This document shows positions 46,331 to 57,689 of a DNA stretch of 64,000 nt, in pieces. Each line of letters opens with the position of its first letter. The stretch's first letter is position 1. Location of the stretch: the NCBI GenBank assembly GCA_035079385.1, contig JAVHKY010000013.1, positions 8,802,001 to 8,866,000 on the forward strand, written 5' to 3'. The translations under genes and the position numbers were made by a program. Source of the stretch: Aspidiotus rigidus (lineage: Eukaryota; Arthropoda; Insecta; Hemiptera; Diaspididae). The notes beneath the pieces were generated by a model that had not been told where the DNA came from, did no database searches, and saw nothing but the letters and a program-made list of their open reading frames with translations.

Positions 46331-46720
46331 GCCTTATATAACACTATACAAAAAAGGAAAAAATTGAAAATGCATGAACGAAATCATACGATTCTTGAAG
46401 TATTTTCGACGCTGACCACGATGGCGTTGACCGTTTATCGAAATTCATTGGCTCTGGTTATCGAGAAATGATCATATCAAGTTCCCGCGAAGTGTAGTGA
46501 ACCTAATGTTCTCCTACAACATACACTGCGCATCGCTACACTTTGCGGGAGCTTGATATAATCATTTCTCGATAACCAGAGCCAATTTCGATGAACGGTC
46601 AACGGCATCGTTGTCAGCGTCGAAAATACTTCTAGAATCGTATACTTAGTTTCGTTCATGCATTTTTTTTTTTTTTTTTTTTTTTTTGTGTAGTGTAATG
46701 AATGAATAAGGCCACTAATG
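46331..46720. mobile_element. Foldback MITE with arms of ~150 bp
   Basis: GGCCTTATATAACACTATAC, AATGCATGAACGAAA, TTTTCGACGCTGACCACGAT and CTCTGGTTATCGAGAAATGA on the left are mirrored by their complements on the right up to GTGTAGTGTAATG...AAGGCCACTA. The loop is near 46500-46520. The right arm contains a T30 run at about 46657. A TAA at the inner border of both arms could be an old 3-bp duplication of a Tourist/Harbinger-type element, but the pairing runs outward past it. Confidence 0.7.
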
Positions 46721-47214
46721 TTTTTCATCAAATTTTTCTGATCATATTTCATCACTTTTACAATTAATTTTAAAAATCCCCTCTTTTCTTCCAACTATAG
46801 TCAATGATATTATAATATTGTATATTATCCATAATATTAGTTTCAGGAAGAAATGTATAATAAATGGGTTCAGTCTGATCTCTTCTTTTATATAAGAATT
46901 GCTGTGATACAAAAACTAGCCCTAATTTTATTATGTAATCTCAACTATTTTTCAAGAAGACGAAAAGTAGGTTTCTTTCCTAATATGTAAAAATTTTTCC
47001 AAATCTTGAATTCCCCATTCATTTTGAATTTTAAATTGTGCATACCTATTATCTAGGTACTTACAAAATTTTCATCTACAAATATAGGTCCAATATCATA
47101 CCTAATTATTTTGTGATAACATTAGTTCAAATATAAGTATCATCTTTAAAATTGAATAGTGCACCAGTTAGCCAAGAATTAATTTCTTCTTTTGTTATAG
47201 CTCAAAAATAAGCT

Positions 47215-47320
47215 CTCTCTCTCTCTCTCTCTCTCGTGACAAAAACTCTTATTCACGTGAATTTTTTATCAATTTGCTATGGAAAAAAAATGATAATAAT
47301 AATAATAATAATAATAAGTG
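47215..47320. repeat. Microsatellites (CT)n and (AAT)n
   Basis: (CT) about 11 units at 47214-47235; (AAT) about 9 units at 47291-47318. Confidence 0.9.
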
Positions 47321-47735
47321 AAACATTGTTCACAAAACTTTCTGGGACAACCTATAACAATAATTATGGGGAATTAACACAATAGGACTTTTCATTGATG
47401 GACAACCTCTTTTTTTTTTAACAACGTTAAGTTGACATTGCAGAGTTAAGTGATGTATTACTTCTCTTTTACAATAGAGAGCGCTATGTCATTCTACCAT
47501 GTGATGGAGAAATGAATGAAGAGTAGAAGAAAGCAACAAAAAGAAAAAAGGCATTAGAACCTAACCAAAATAGAATCACAAATTATACAAAAAGAACTGA
47601 GTTGGAAATAAGTCAAAATATATTCCCAAGATAGAAAGTATTTTTCAGAAGGTACGGCTGACTGTTTTATTTTCAACTCACTCTCGGTACAAAAGCAAAG
47701 TGATTAATTTTTGTTGGATAATAGTAGCATCATTA

Positions 47736-47836
47736 TCATTCATTCATTCATTCATTCATTTATTTATTTATTTATTTATTTATTTATTCATTCATTCATT
47801 TATTTATCTATTTATTTATTTATTTATTTATTTATT
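47736..47836. repeat. (ATTC)n/(ATTT)n tetranucleotide array
   Basis: About 100 bp of TTCATTCATT units passing into TTTATTTATT and back. It produces a spurious isoleucine/phenylalanine-rich frame. Confidence 0.95.
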
Positions 47837-47973
47837 GTACATTATCCAGAGTGCTCCAAGTGCTAGATTAGGAACATCTACAGTTGTTATTTTCTTTATT
47901 TTATTTTTTAAGAATTAGATTTTATATTTTTCAATTCATCAGAGGTTAGTTCTTGAGTTCCTACTTCTGAAAA

Positions 47974-48363
47974 TATAGACCGATTCCACGTGACGTCAAA
48001 ATCTATATTTCTGGTCAAATGCTTGTTCTCTGCTGCTGGCTTTGGGTCAGCCATCATTCAAGATTTCATAAGAATACATGGAGAACGTTTAGATCATTCA
48101 TTAATACATTAAAACGAGAAATAAACAAGGAAACAACGATACATTTTTGAATACTCTAGAACTTCTGGATTCTAAATAGGAACCTTTGGTTCCTTATTTA
48201 TTTCTTATTTTGGGATATCAATGTGTGATCGAAACGTTCCCGGTGTATTCTTATGAGAATCGATAAGGCAATCGAACCAACAATTGTGGCCACATATGCG
48301 TGTATTCCTTGCTCAGTGATCACTGTTATCAGTGTCGTGACGTCACTGTGGAATCGGTCTATA
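47974..48363. mobile_element. MITE of the TGACGTCA-end family, copy 2
   Basis: TATAGACCGATTCCACGTGA pairs with the far end TCACTGTGGAATCGGTCTATA. TGACGTCA lies just inside each end. The internal word GAACGTTTAGATCATTCATTAAT matches the copy at 4814-5020. TA dinucleotides mark the ends. Confidence 0.75.
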
Positions 48364-48460
48364 GGCTTAAGATCATTGTGAAATTTAAAATCTCTTAAAA
48401 GTTTTCTTCATATACCTATTTGAATTATTTTTTTCATCTAGATTCTACAACAATCTAGAA

Positions 48461-48672
48461 AGATACTCAAAGGAGTAAAAGAGGCAAATGCAAAGACTGC
48501 AATAAATTATAACACTCGAGCGCTTTTGGCTAAAGAGCCATTCTCATGGTATAGAAACGCAACTCACACTTTCTACTTATAGCTTGAGAATGGCTAACCA
48601 AAAGCGCTCAAAGAGTTAATATAATTTGTTATGGTCTTTGCATTTGCCTCTTTGACTTCTTTGAGTACCTAT
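48461..48672. mobile_element. Short foldback derived from Penelope-like element termini
   Basis: Left arm GATACTCAAAGGAGTAAAAG...GAGCGCTTTTGGCTAAAGAG, right arm its approximate complement ending TTCTTTGAGTACC. The same order (TACTCAAAGAGAGTAACG... then GAGCGCTTTCGACTAAACAG, CATTCTCACGGTATAGAAA) occurs as the complement of the 3' end of the Penelope-like copy at 61343-61994. So this element consists only of inverted Penelope-type terminal sequence. Confidence 0.65.
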
Positions 48673-49364
48673 ATATCTTAGTTATGGATAACCATAAACA
48701 TTACAAAAATGATTTGATTCTACTACAGGTACCTAATTGTTGAGAAAACATTATTTAGTTCTCCAAAATTGTTTTATTGTAGTTTTCATATTATTATTAT
48801 TATTATTAACATTTTTTAATCCATCTATAGTTTGAATTATTCTCTTTAGCTAACTTTCCTTAAAATTCTTATTAGTTCTTTTTATTAAACGCGTCTCTGG
48901 AAGAAGGCCTAACTTGAAAAAACCTGTTTTGAGAAAAACGCGTTTAAAGATTTAAAACGCTGCACCCAAAAAGCTATGGCTCCATTTATTAATCAAAGAG
49001 TGTACGTTCTCAAATTATTGAGAAGTATATTTGCGAGTGGACCCAAAAGAGTCGCCCTCTACATTCACTATAGCGGCCATTTGTGGAAGCTGCATTAAAA
49101 GGTGATGTTCCAGATAATAGGTGAAATTGTTATTTTCATGAGTTTCATATTATTCTACTAGTCAAGAGAGACAGAAAAGGTCATTACAAGTGGTACTATT
49201 TTTTAGTATTAAGAGAGATACAGCGAGTTGAAATAACATACGCTCTTATGTAAATTTTCATGTGATCACCTTCTAGTGCAAAACCTCTAGCGCCCCTTAA
49301 ATACAGGCCTGAAAAGTGCCAACGTTAGGCCCTTTTCAAATGACCTTTTTTTTTTTTTTTTTTT

Positions 49365-49380
49365 GGGGGGGGGGGGGTTA
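49365..49380. repeat. Poly-T/poly-G junction
   Basis: T20 followed directly by G13 at about 49347-49378. Low complexity and likely error-prone in assembly. Confidence 0.8.
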
Positions 49381-49464
49381 TTTTTGCGTGAAAATCTCTC
49401 TGAAGTGACAAAAACTCTTATTCAGGTGAAATTTTTTATAAATTTGCTATTCAAACAAAAATGA

Positions 49465-49806
49465 AAAATTACGGCTTCCTTAACGAAGTTAAACGAGGAA
49501 CGCAGGGAACCTGTTTTATGATTCGAATGAGATTTGGTATTGAAAATTCAAGGAAGCCTAGATTTGGAGAAAGGTAGTAAAAAGAAGGCCTAGACCAACT
49601 ATTAGTGTAATATAATATAGTTGGATAAATCAGGTTAAAATTTCCACTCTTGAGCCATATATGGCAGGAGGAGGACTTAGAAAAAAATTTTTCCAAGTCC
49701 CTCTCCTATCATATATGGCTCGAGGGTCGAAATTTTTCCAAGTTTTTTGCTGGACGGCGCACGGCAAATTTCACAAATAGCCCCCCCATAAAACAGGTTC
49801 CCTGTT
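49465..49806 (-). mobile_element. MITE family A, inverted copy
   Basis: It runs from AAAAATTACGGCTTCCTTAA to AAAACAGGTTCCCTGTT, so it is in reverse orientation to the copy at 13093-13431. It contains the same CAGGGAACCTGTTTTATGATT internal inverted repeat, but the middle has a different arrangement of the 48-bp units (two facing each other near 49640-49740). Confidence 0.8.
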
Positions 49807-49809
49807 AAA

Positions 49810-50895
49810 AAGAATGATAGTAATAAGAGAAAAAATTTAGGACAACCTATATAACAAGACAGGGAATTAACACAATTGGCATTGATATAAAACGTCAATT
49901 TGCTAACCATCTTTTTCTTTTCTGGCTCCACCTTTTTCACAACAGGACAATCTTTGAACGAATTTTTGAACCAAATCTGCGTCAACTTGTCCAAGTATTT
50001 GTACAAAAATTACACATCTTTCTTTTTCATAACAGTAAGCATTGATAATGAATTGTTAATAGCATTGAAAATGAATTGTTAATAGTATGACAATAATTGT
50101 CATTAGCATTGACAATAAATTGTTGATAGTATTGACAATAGATTGTTAATAGTATTGACAAGAAGTTTATTTCAGAAACTTCATAGCCTTGAAAATTTAT
50201 AATATACAATCACAACAAAATTTGTGACTAAAAAATGAAGAAAGTAAAACTGTACTCTTAGCGCTCCTTGTCATGTTTGACTTTGGTTTCATACAGAACT
50301 AGCTGATGAGTTATTTTAGTAAAATTTGAACACACTCCAGAAGCGGCAATCATATCAAAGCGTATCATTGGTTCAAATTTTATCAGCGTGAGAAACTTTG
50401 CAGCCGCTATGGTTACATTATTCCACCAATCATTAGATGAAATCCAAAATTACAAAGACCCCAATGTCATACTACTCAAAGAAACAGAATGGGAAATTGT
50501 TTTCCAAGATGTTGACATATCAAATGAAATTGCAAAGACGCGCTATCAAACTGGCTCTAAAAGCTGTCAGTGAAGACAGCATCAGTAGATAATTTATTTA
50601 ACAAATCAATAAAAGTAGTCATCATAATATGTCACTCTCACGATATTTAATACTTTTTCAGATCTAGGAGGAGGATACACCAAAAGACCAAAATAAAAAT
50701 TTTATAGTATATGTGTTCAACATACCATTTAATTTGCAGCATTTGGGTCAAGAAACTGTTGAAGACAAAATAATTCAAGTACTTGTTTCCATTGTAATAT
50801 TATAGTAATCGATTGATTGACTACAATTTTAAGACATTTTAAAGCGAATTAAGGAATTTAATTTTTTAATGTATGACCTTCCTACATATTTATCT
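49810..50895. other. No gene seen; small tandem repeat
   Basis: 50036-50163 holds about five imperfect ~26-bp units of ATTGACAATAAATTGTTAATAG type. A 61-codon frame at 50388-50570 shows no recognised motif. Confidence 0.4.
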
Positions 50896-50899
50896 ATGC

Positions 50900-51061
50900 C
50901 AGGGGTGTATTCACGGGGGGGGGGGGGGGCGCGAGAGGAACCCCCCCCCCCCCCTCCCGAAGCCTCCAAAAAAGACTTGAATTGTCTAATTTGACTACGG
51001 AAAAAATTTTTTGAACAATGGAATATCCTCCGCCCAAAATGTACCCGTAAATCCGCCCCTG
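50900..51061. mobile_element. hAT-like MITE with G-run/C-run hairpin
   Basis: Ends CAGGGGTGTATTCAC and GTAAATCCGCCCCTG (complement CAGGGGCGGATTTAC). A G15 run (about 50916) and a C15 run (about 50941) face each other inside. The flanks CTATGC and CTACGC may be a decayed duplication. CAGGGG ends are common in hAT-type MITEs, but the assignment is inference. Confidence 0.55.
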
Positions 51062-51064
51062 CTA

Positions 51065-52835
51065 CGCTACTGTAAAAATTCTCCCTAATTCCGTCAAGCG
51101 CCAATGATGTCAAAACCTTTTTAGCCTCCCATATCTGAGACCCTCTTAGCTTGTAATTCCGATAAGCTCGTTTCAAATTCCCTGCGAACCTAAGGATTTC
51201 GTGTTGAAAGCCGTAGAGGTGGAATTTCTAGATACATGAGTACAAGTTGAGTAGAGGAAGAATGGTATGGGAAACGTTAGACGCATAGTCCACTATATTA
51301 CGGGAGAGGTAAGAGCTCGAAGGTGCCGCTCTTCCACTTCCTAAACTTGGGTACAAGTGCCCGATTTTCAGTTGTGAGTCTATGTGATACTTTAATGGGC
51401 GATCGTTGCGGTAATTTGGAAGAAATCGTATCGAACACAGTAAGTTCTAGGCCGAATAATCTACTCGAGATATCCTCAGAGTTCGAACCAGTTTGAGACG
51501 GATGACCCGAGTTCATCAATAAACATAATTTCTCTGCTCTCTCGTTAGGTACATGTTTTTAAAAATTTCAAAAAAAAAAAAAAGATACTGTACATACTTA
51601 TAGGGTTATTGAAATTCATACAAGAAAATAGTTCAGCTCGTAATAATGTTTATAAAGAAAAAAAAGCTGCGGGTGAATGAATTTTGAACCGGTTTACACG
51701 AAGTGCCGTGGAGAAATATCGCTGTGTTCAGCGTTCATGCGTCCACCCAAAAACAATGTTTCCCCTATTTTTCTGCTTCATGTGGGTTGTTGTTTGTTTT
51801 CATCGACCATAAACTGCCAACTCGTTTACAGTACTTATTTATCAATTTTGAAAAATAATTTATATAACCGCAATTGTTTGGTAATATCCGAATGCTTTAT
51901 TATATCCTCGCTTTCTTGTATCGAATGTAACGCATACCAGTCGCGAACCTATATACGATGTATTAAGAGTTTTTCTCGGTTACACGAATTTAAAAAGAAG
52001 AAGAAAACCGAACTGGACATCGTGAATTGCGTATAAAAACTGGATCCGGATTGCGAGAAGGTACTAAATTTCACCATCAGCGAAGAATTTAAAAAAGGCG
52101 AAAGATACACCTATAGGTACCGATACATATAATCCTGTGGCCGTTCGCATCTGAATACAATACGTTTTAAAATTATAACTGACCTTTGTTAGATTTATAA
52201 CTTATACGTATACGTTCGTGTGTATTTTCTCCGAATTTATAAATCGTCTGTTGTTTGGAAAAAAACACGCTACTAATTTGTAAGTTGAGCCAATGATAAA
52301 ACAATTGGACGTACCTATGGTACCATGGAACTCGTTCTGCAAGTACGTCGTTCCCTAACTTATTGCTGCAGTTTCTTCCCCAACGAAAAAAAGAATATGT
52401 ATGCCTCGCCTCACGTTAATTTATTTCGCGATCGAGTACTCGTGTCACTGATCGTTTATTCACGCCATACGTAACTAAAAGTTTCTAAACACTCTTTCAC
52501 TATTTTCACTACAGAAAAATACGAAAAAAAAAAAAGGAATGCGCCACGAAAGGAAGTCCGTGACATGATGTATAAGGCGCAAAAATTGCACAAAATATGA
52601 AGGGGCACTGCATTAGGACCAATGCTAGTTCGTAACCCAGAATTTTTCAAGTTCTCAGGTAGGTCAGCGAACTTCTCAATATTGAAAAAAAAATCTCAAG
52701 TGTATTATTCTACTTCATTAATAATAGCTTACTCTTAAAGAATACTTTCGAAAGCTTACCGCTACTGAAGAGCGAGGCCTCAAACATCAGAATTGATAAC
52801 ACTATGAACTTATTCGCTGTCACAATACTGCGTTG
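51065..52835. other. No gene seen
   Basis: A 119-codon frame at 51677-52036 (cysteine- and serine-rich, low motif content) is the longest and has no recognised family or splice partners. The rest is AT-rich. Confidence 0.35.
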
Positions 52836-53352
52836 TGATTGATTCACTCTTTAACCTATGTGCATTGGCTGTTCTCTTATCGGTCAGTTCTGTTTTTTAT
52901 CTCTTGTCCAATCACCAAGCCGAATGACTACATTGTTCAAAAAGCTGATGGCCTTTCACCTGTTTGCCTCTGCAATCTCCATCTGTTTCCAGAGTTTTCT
53001 TCTCTTTACGAGGTTTTCTAAAAGCATGATTTCAAATGTGCTGTTTTTAACAGCAGAGTTTGTCAAACAGTGACTTCCTATCTTCTTATTACCCTTCTAC
53101 CTCGACGTTCCGCGTTCTCTTTCCTGAATACTTTTCCTTTCTTATGAAGGCTGACAAAGGTAATCATATTGTCGTGATGGAGAATCCTCTTACGTCTCCA
53201 AGGTCGATGACGTTCTCGGCTAGTGTGGTGCCAGGGAAAATGACTGTTTCAATTTTCCTAAACACGTGACGGAAGTTAGACGTGTGATTAACAGCTACGA
53301 GTTTCTTACTAATATCCCCTTGCAGAAAAGGTTGTTCCTTTAACCTAACCCT

Positions 53353-53964
53353 GTGTCTCCCTTCCTGTATGGGCTGCCAAAGGTCTATAAGAAAGATACT
53401 GTCGTATCCTTTGTATCTTCTCCCACGTATTCCCTAGCGAAATTCTTGGACCGTTGGTTCAAATATAGAGTAGATTTTGAGTCGCCCTACTCTGTGAAAA
53501 ATTTGGTTTCCTCGGCTGATAGACTTAAAGATATCATTCTTCCGCCGGGTTCGACCCTTAGTTCATTTGATGAGGCCGGTCTATTTCCCAATATCCCTAA
53601 AGCAACTGCCAACCAACACATGGGAGACCTTCAAGTTCAATCAAGTACTTGTCACGACGAATTGGCAGAATTTTTAAATTTGCTTAATATTTGTTGGTCT
53701 CCCAACTTTTGTAAATTCGTTGGTAAATTTTTCGAGTTTCCTGAGGAGGTTGGCATCCCCATCGGTTCTTCTTGCGGAGGTCTCGATCTCTTCTCCTCTG
53801 GCCAGGAGTTCTCGAGTCATATAATTTATTGGCACAGGTACGTCGACAATGTGTTGTGTACGTGGATTGATCCCCGGGATCTCCTTTTCCTAAAGTATCC
53901 AAACAATCAGTACCCCTCTATAAAATTTATCTTAGAAGTTACATGTTGGCGGTTCATGCATTAA
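53353..53964 (+). pseudogene. Penelope-type reverse transcriptase remnant
   Basis: 203 codons from RT block 1 to the C block. A-block aspartate is present (SFDEAGL). The second C-block aspartate is replaced by N (YVDN), which should abolish polymerase activity. The frame ends soon after. Confidence 0.85.
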
Positions 53965-54358
53965 TTACTTGGACTTGACGAAGACGGTGTCCATGAATTC
54001 GCCATTTACAGGAAAGATACTTCGACCAATATTACTGTCCACGGCAAATATTTTTGCCCTGTCGCTACAAATTCGCTACTTTTAACAGCTTAATTCGTCG
54101 GCTGGCCAGTATTCTGATCAGTCAGTTCGCCTTCCATAAGGAGCTGTTAACTAAAAAAAAGCAATTGGCCAGAGTGAATGAGGTCACCTAGATATTGACC
54201 GTGTGGTTCAAAGGAAGGATACTCGGAAATGCCTACAGATTCCACCACCTCCCTCGCAATCCAACCTAGATAGTAGAAAGCCTTGGGTAAGGCTCCCGTT
54301 CTTGGGGAAGTTCTTCTCTCAATTGGATCGTATTGTCCGGTAATTTGGTTTTCGGCCT

Positions 54359-54781
54359 GTGTATTACGACCTCAATACTGTTGAAAGTTTATTCGTCAAG
54401 TTGAAAGACTCTATTCAATTGGTCGAGAGGAGTGATGTTTACAAGGTGGAGTGTAATGATCGTAAGGGAGACTACATCGGCGAGACTGGCAGTCAGCTAC
54501 AAATTAGAATTGCTGAACATAGGAAGGCGGGGAAAAATAAGATTTTGGCTGAATCAGCGTTTGTGGATCGTCTAATTGCTAGTGGTCATAGTATAAAAGG
54601 GAGGTTAGAGGTCCTCCTCCATAGAGAAAACTCGTATTTGAAACGTATTGCATTAAAACACGTTGAAATCATCCGTCATTTGAACATTGACAACGTTAAG
54701 GTGCTCAACGGGTACATACCTGATGAGGGGTTAATTGAACTACTTTATGAGTGTGATTCACATCGTGATAATCTTGAATAA
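54359..54781 (+). pseudogene. Penelope GIY-YIG endonuclease domain (copy A)
   Basis: 140 codons. Motifs: DVYKVECNDRKGDYIGETG (GIY..YIG in the diverged form VYKV...DYIG), the R of RIAEHRK, then a C-terminal region HVEIIRHLNIDNVKVLNGYI. It is open to its own stop and aligns end to end with the domain at 61388-61798. Confidence 0.85.
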
Positions 54782-55880
54782 GAAAAAATTATTATATCAA
54801 AATAATCAATACAATAAAAAATATTAATAAGAATTTCATAAGATGAAAATTGAATAAATGCCCGAATAAAACTAATACATAATAGATTTTTGTACTAATA
54901 AATGAAAAATTAAAAGTAATTATTTTATTAATTTAAATATTAAAGAAATTTCTTTATGAATATAAAGGATTTAAATTAATTTGGTCAATATTATTATTTA
55001 AATTTAAAGGATTATTTGAAATTTAATATAATTATTAATATAGATTTACTATCTATAATTATTTAATGTAATTAATTATAAAAAGAATTATAATACAAAT
55101 AAAATCAATAAAATGTCAACATCAACAAATAAATACTATTCATTGTGATCCTTTTATAAGAAAACGAAATATAAATAAATAACCAATTTTATAATTAAAA
55201 TATCTCCTAATCGATCAAATTTAATAGTACAACTAAAATTCTTATTTTTATAATAATAATCAATTTTATTTAAATTTCATTGATTTCAAATAAAATAGTG
55301 GTATAAAGTGCCTTTCCTTTTGTTTTTTAATTTATAAGTATGATTCACATCGTGATGACTTTGAAGATGAAAAAATTATTGTAAAAAAATAATCAATACA
55401 ATAAAAAATTAAAAATAATAATTTGATTAATATAAATATTAAAGAAATATCTTTAAAAATATAGAGAATTTAAATTAATTTGGTCAATATTGTTATTTAA
55501 ATTTAAGGGATTATTTAAAATTTAATAAAATTATCAAGATGAATATATAATTATTATTTAATTTGATTAGTTATAAAAAAAATGATAATACAAATAAAAT
55601 CAATAAAGTGTCAACATCAACAAATAATAAAATACTATTTATTGTGATCTTTTTATAAGAAAACAAAATATAAATTAATAACCAATTTTATAATTAAAAT
55701 TTAATAATGAGTAATCTTTAGAAAAAGCAAAAAAATAAAACATTATTAAAATTAAAATATCTCCTAATTGATTAAATATTATAATAATAATAATTAATTT
55801 TATTGAAGTTTGATCAATTATTATATTGTGCAAGCTTAAGCGGTTAAACAATATTAATAAAATTTATTAATAAAAATATT
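54782..55880 (+). repeat. Very AT-rich tail containing a ~570-bp direct duplication
   Basis: TGATTCACATCGTGAT...AATAATCAATACAATAAAAAA occurs at about 54753 and about 55337, and the following 500 bp run parallel. The second unit starts with another version of the last codons of the GIY-YIG frame (YDSHRDDFED against CDSHRDNLE). A+T looks close to 85-90%, far above the rest of the window. Confidence 0.75.
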
Positions 55881-56755
55881 AATTAGTTCAAAACTTAAAA
55901 TTTCTCTAAGCTCTCTGAGACTGCGCCAATGGTTTTATATTCGCGACGTCGTTTCGATGTGACCCCTAGTGTAGGTCAAGACCATGTCTGCGCGTGACAT
56001 GATCTGGTGATGGAAAACTTGAATCACGAATATTTTTACCTATATCTCGCTCTCTTCCCTAACCATCGCTAATAGATATTTTCACGTCGGAAAGCAGACG
56101 TTGCTATCATGAGAATACGTCATATTCTTCTTCTGCTCCTTTTTCTCTCCCCCCCCCCCCCCCCAAAGAAAAACAAAATTCCTGGTTACAAACTCTTTAC
56201 AGTTCACAGATTGAAAAAATTAGTGTATGAGGCTCGTAGAAGTGTTGAGTAGTTGCCTTTAATGATGAACATAAGCTGAAGTCAATCAAAAGAGAAAATT
56301 AGAGAAAAGCGGTAGTGAGTGTGCTTTATGAGTCCCTTATAGAAGTACATTTCAACACACATACATAAGTAAGATCAGCTGGACAGAAAATTCTACTTCA
56401 TTTTGTTTATTGACTTTTAAACAATCTGTCCTGGAAGCCTCAGCAAAGATTTCTCCCTTATAACTCCGTAGAATCTACTCGCCTGGCTTCCTGGTCTGAT
56501 AAGAAGCTTCCCCTGTCTTTCTCATACATTTTCCAAAATAGGCGCTTCATTTCTTCAAAGAAACCATTGCTATCTCGCACATTAAAAAAATACTCAAAAC
56601 GTCTTCACTCGTTTTCGTCCATAGATGGTTACCCTTATAGAAAACTCTTCTATTTTCAAATCTTCCATCGCATCGTTTGCCTTTAGACATTTTTTCACCT
56701 GAACACAATGTTAGCAACAGTTTTTTGAACTTTTTTCGACTAAATTTCAAAATTA
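55881..56755. other. No gene seen
   Basis: A C17 run lies at about 56149. No family motif or repeat partner was found. Confidence 0.4.
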
Positions 56756-56759
56756 CCGT

Positions 56760-57684
56760 ATAATGTACACCGATGGCTGCAAGATGGCAACCGGTTGCGG
56801 TGCAGCCTTTTACGATTCCCTCTCGGGAGGTGTGAAAAGTTATCAAATGTGCCCCAGTTCTTCGTCTTTTGACTGTGAACTGGCTGCAATCTTCATGTTT
56901 CTCGACTACATACTTCATTCTACTCTATCTACTCATCCTCACAACAAAATACTCTCCGCTTCAGACTCTCTTTCTGCTCGCCACAAATCCGCCTTTCGAC
57001 CGTACTATCATTCAAATTCGCTCTCTATTTCAACACCTCCTACATTCTCATAATATTTATACTTCATTCATGTGGATTCCTAGTCACAGGGGCATTGTCG
57101 GCAATGAACGTGTTGATTTGCTCATCGCGGTCTGTTGACAAATATCCTTTCATTAGCTCGAATTTTTGCTAACAAAGACGGATGGCATACTGTGGAAACA
57201 TTCTCCAATCCTCTCAATATTTCCACCTTGAAAGCTCTGTTCCCAATCATCCTTGGTTTACATTGAGAAACTTTGTAAACCGGAAATTCACAGTTACAAT
57301 TTGCAGACTTTGTTTTGACCACAATAGACTCCTCCCCTGTAATCTATCTAAATTTCTTCCACATACTTCTACTGTTTGCCCCTTCCATATGGGGGACATG
57401 ACAGATGCAGACCTGAATCACCTTCATTTCCAAGCCCTGGGAGGGAAAGATAATGATGAAGTACGGAAACAGAAAAATTTTGTACGTCGTTTCCATCACC
57501 TCCCGTAAAACTCCTCCCAAAATTTTCAAGACCAATCATCTCTTTTACCAGGTACGCCATCAACGAGTCACATGCTGCCTCAAATTCCCGATGACGTGTA
57601 GTCCATACTCTATGGTCTCGCTGATCCTTCAATGATTTTTGATTAAAAAATACGTAGCAATGAAAAAAAAAAAAAAAAAAAAAA
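56760..57684 (+). mobile_element. Non-LTR retrotransposon 3' part with RNase H domain
   Basis: RNase H1-like: MYTDGCKMATGCGAAFYD (first catalytic D), FDCELAAIFMFLDYI (E), then frame-shifted SDSLSAR (D) and FMWIPSHRGIVGNERVD (H and D). Downstream pieces (DADLNHLHFQ, CTSFPS-like) match the end of such polyproteins. The copy ends in an A24 tract at 57661-57684. 5' truncated; several frameshifts. Confidence 0.85.
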
Positions 57685-57689
57685 GGTTA

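Larger units (their letters stand above)
52840..54781 (+). mobile_element. Penelope-like retroelement with RT and GIY-YIG, decayed (copy A)
   Basis: There is a leader frame (IHSLTYVHWLFSYRS near 52842) shared with 59820-60070. FLMKADKGNHIVVM near 53140 precedes the RT. RT core 53353-53964: LYGLPKVYKKDT, SSPTYSLAKFLDRWF, SSFDEAGLFPNIP (catalytic A block), GIPIGSSCGGL and WHRYVDNVL (C block, YVDN for the usual YVDD). The GIY-YIG endonuclease at 54359-54781 has GDYIGETGSQLQIRIAEHRK. Frames are broken between RT and endonuclease. Copies of this class prime at chromosome nicks and carry GIY-YIG rather than integrase. Confidence 0.88.

Noticed and set aside
46477..46794. 105-codon minus frame with a lysine run
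   Set aside because: Lysines come from the T30 run of the foldback element; the rest is the MITE arm.
47700..47918. Membrane-protein-like frame rich in FIHLFIYLF
   Set aside because: It is a translation of the TTCA/TTTA tetranucleotide array.
56547..56918. 123-codon minus-strand frame
   Set aside because: Shadow of the RNase H coding strand of the non-LTR element at 56760.
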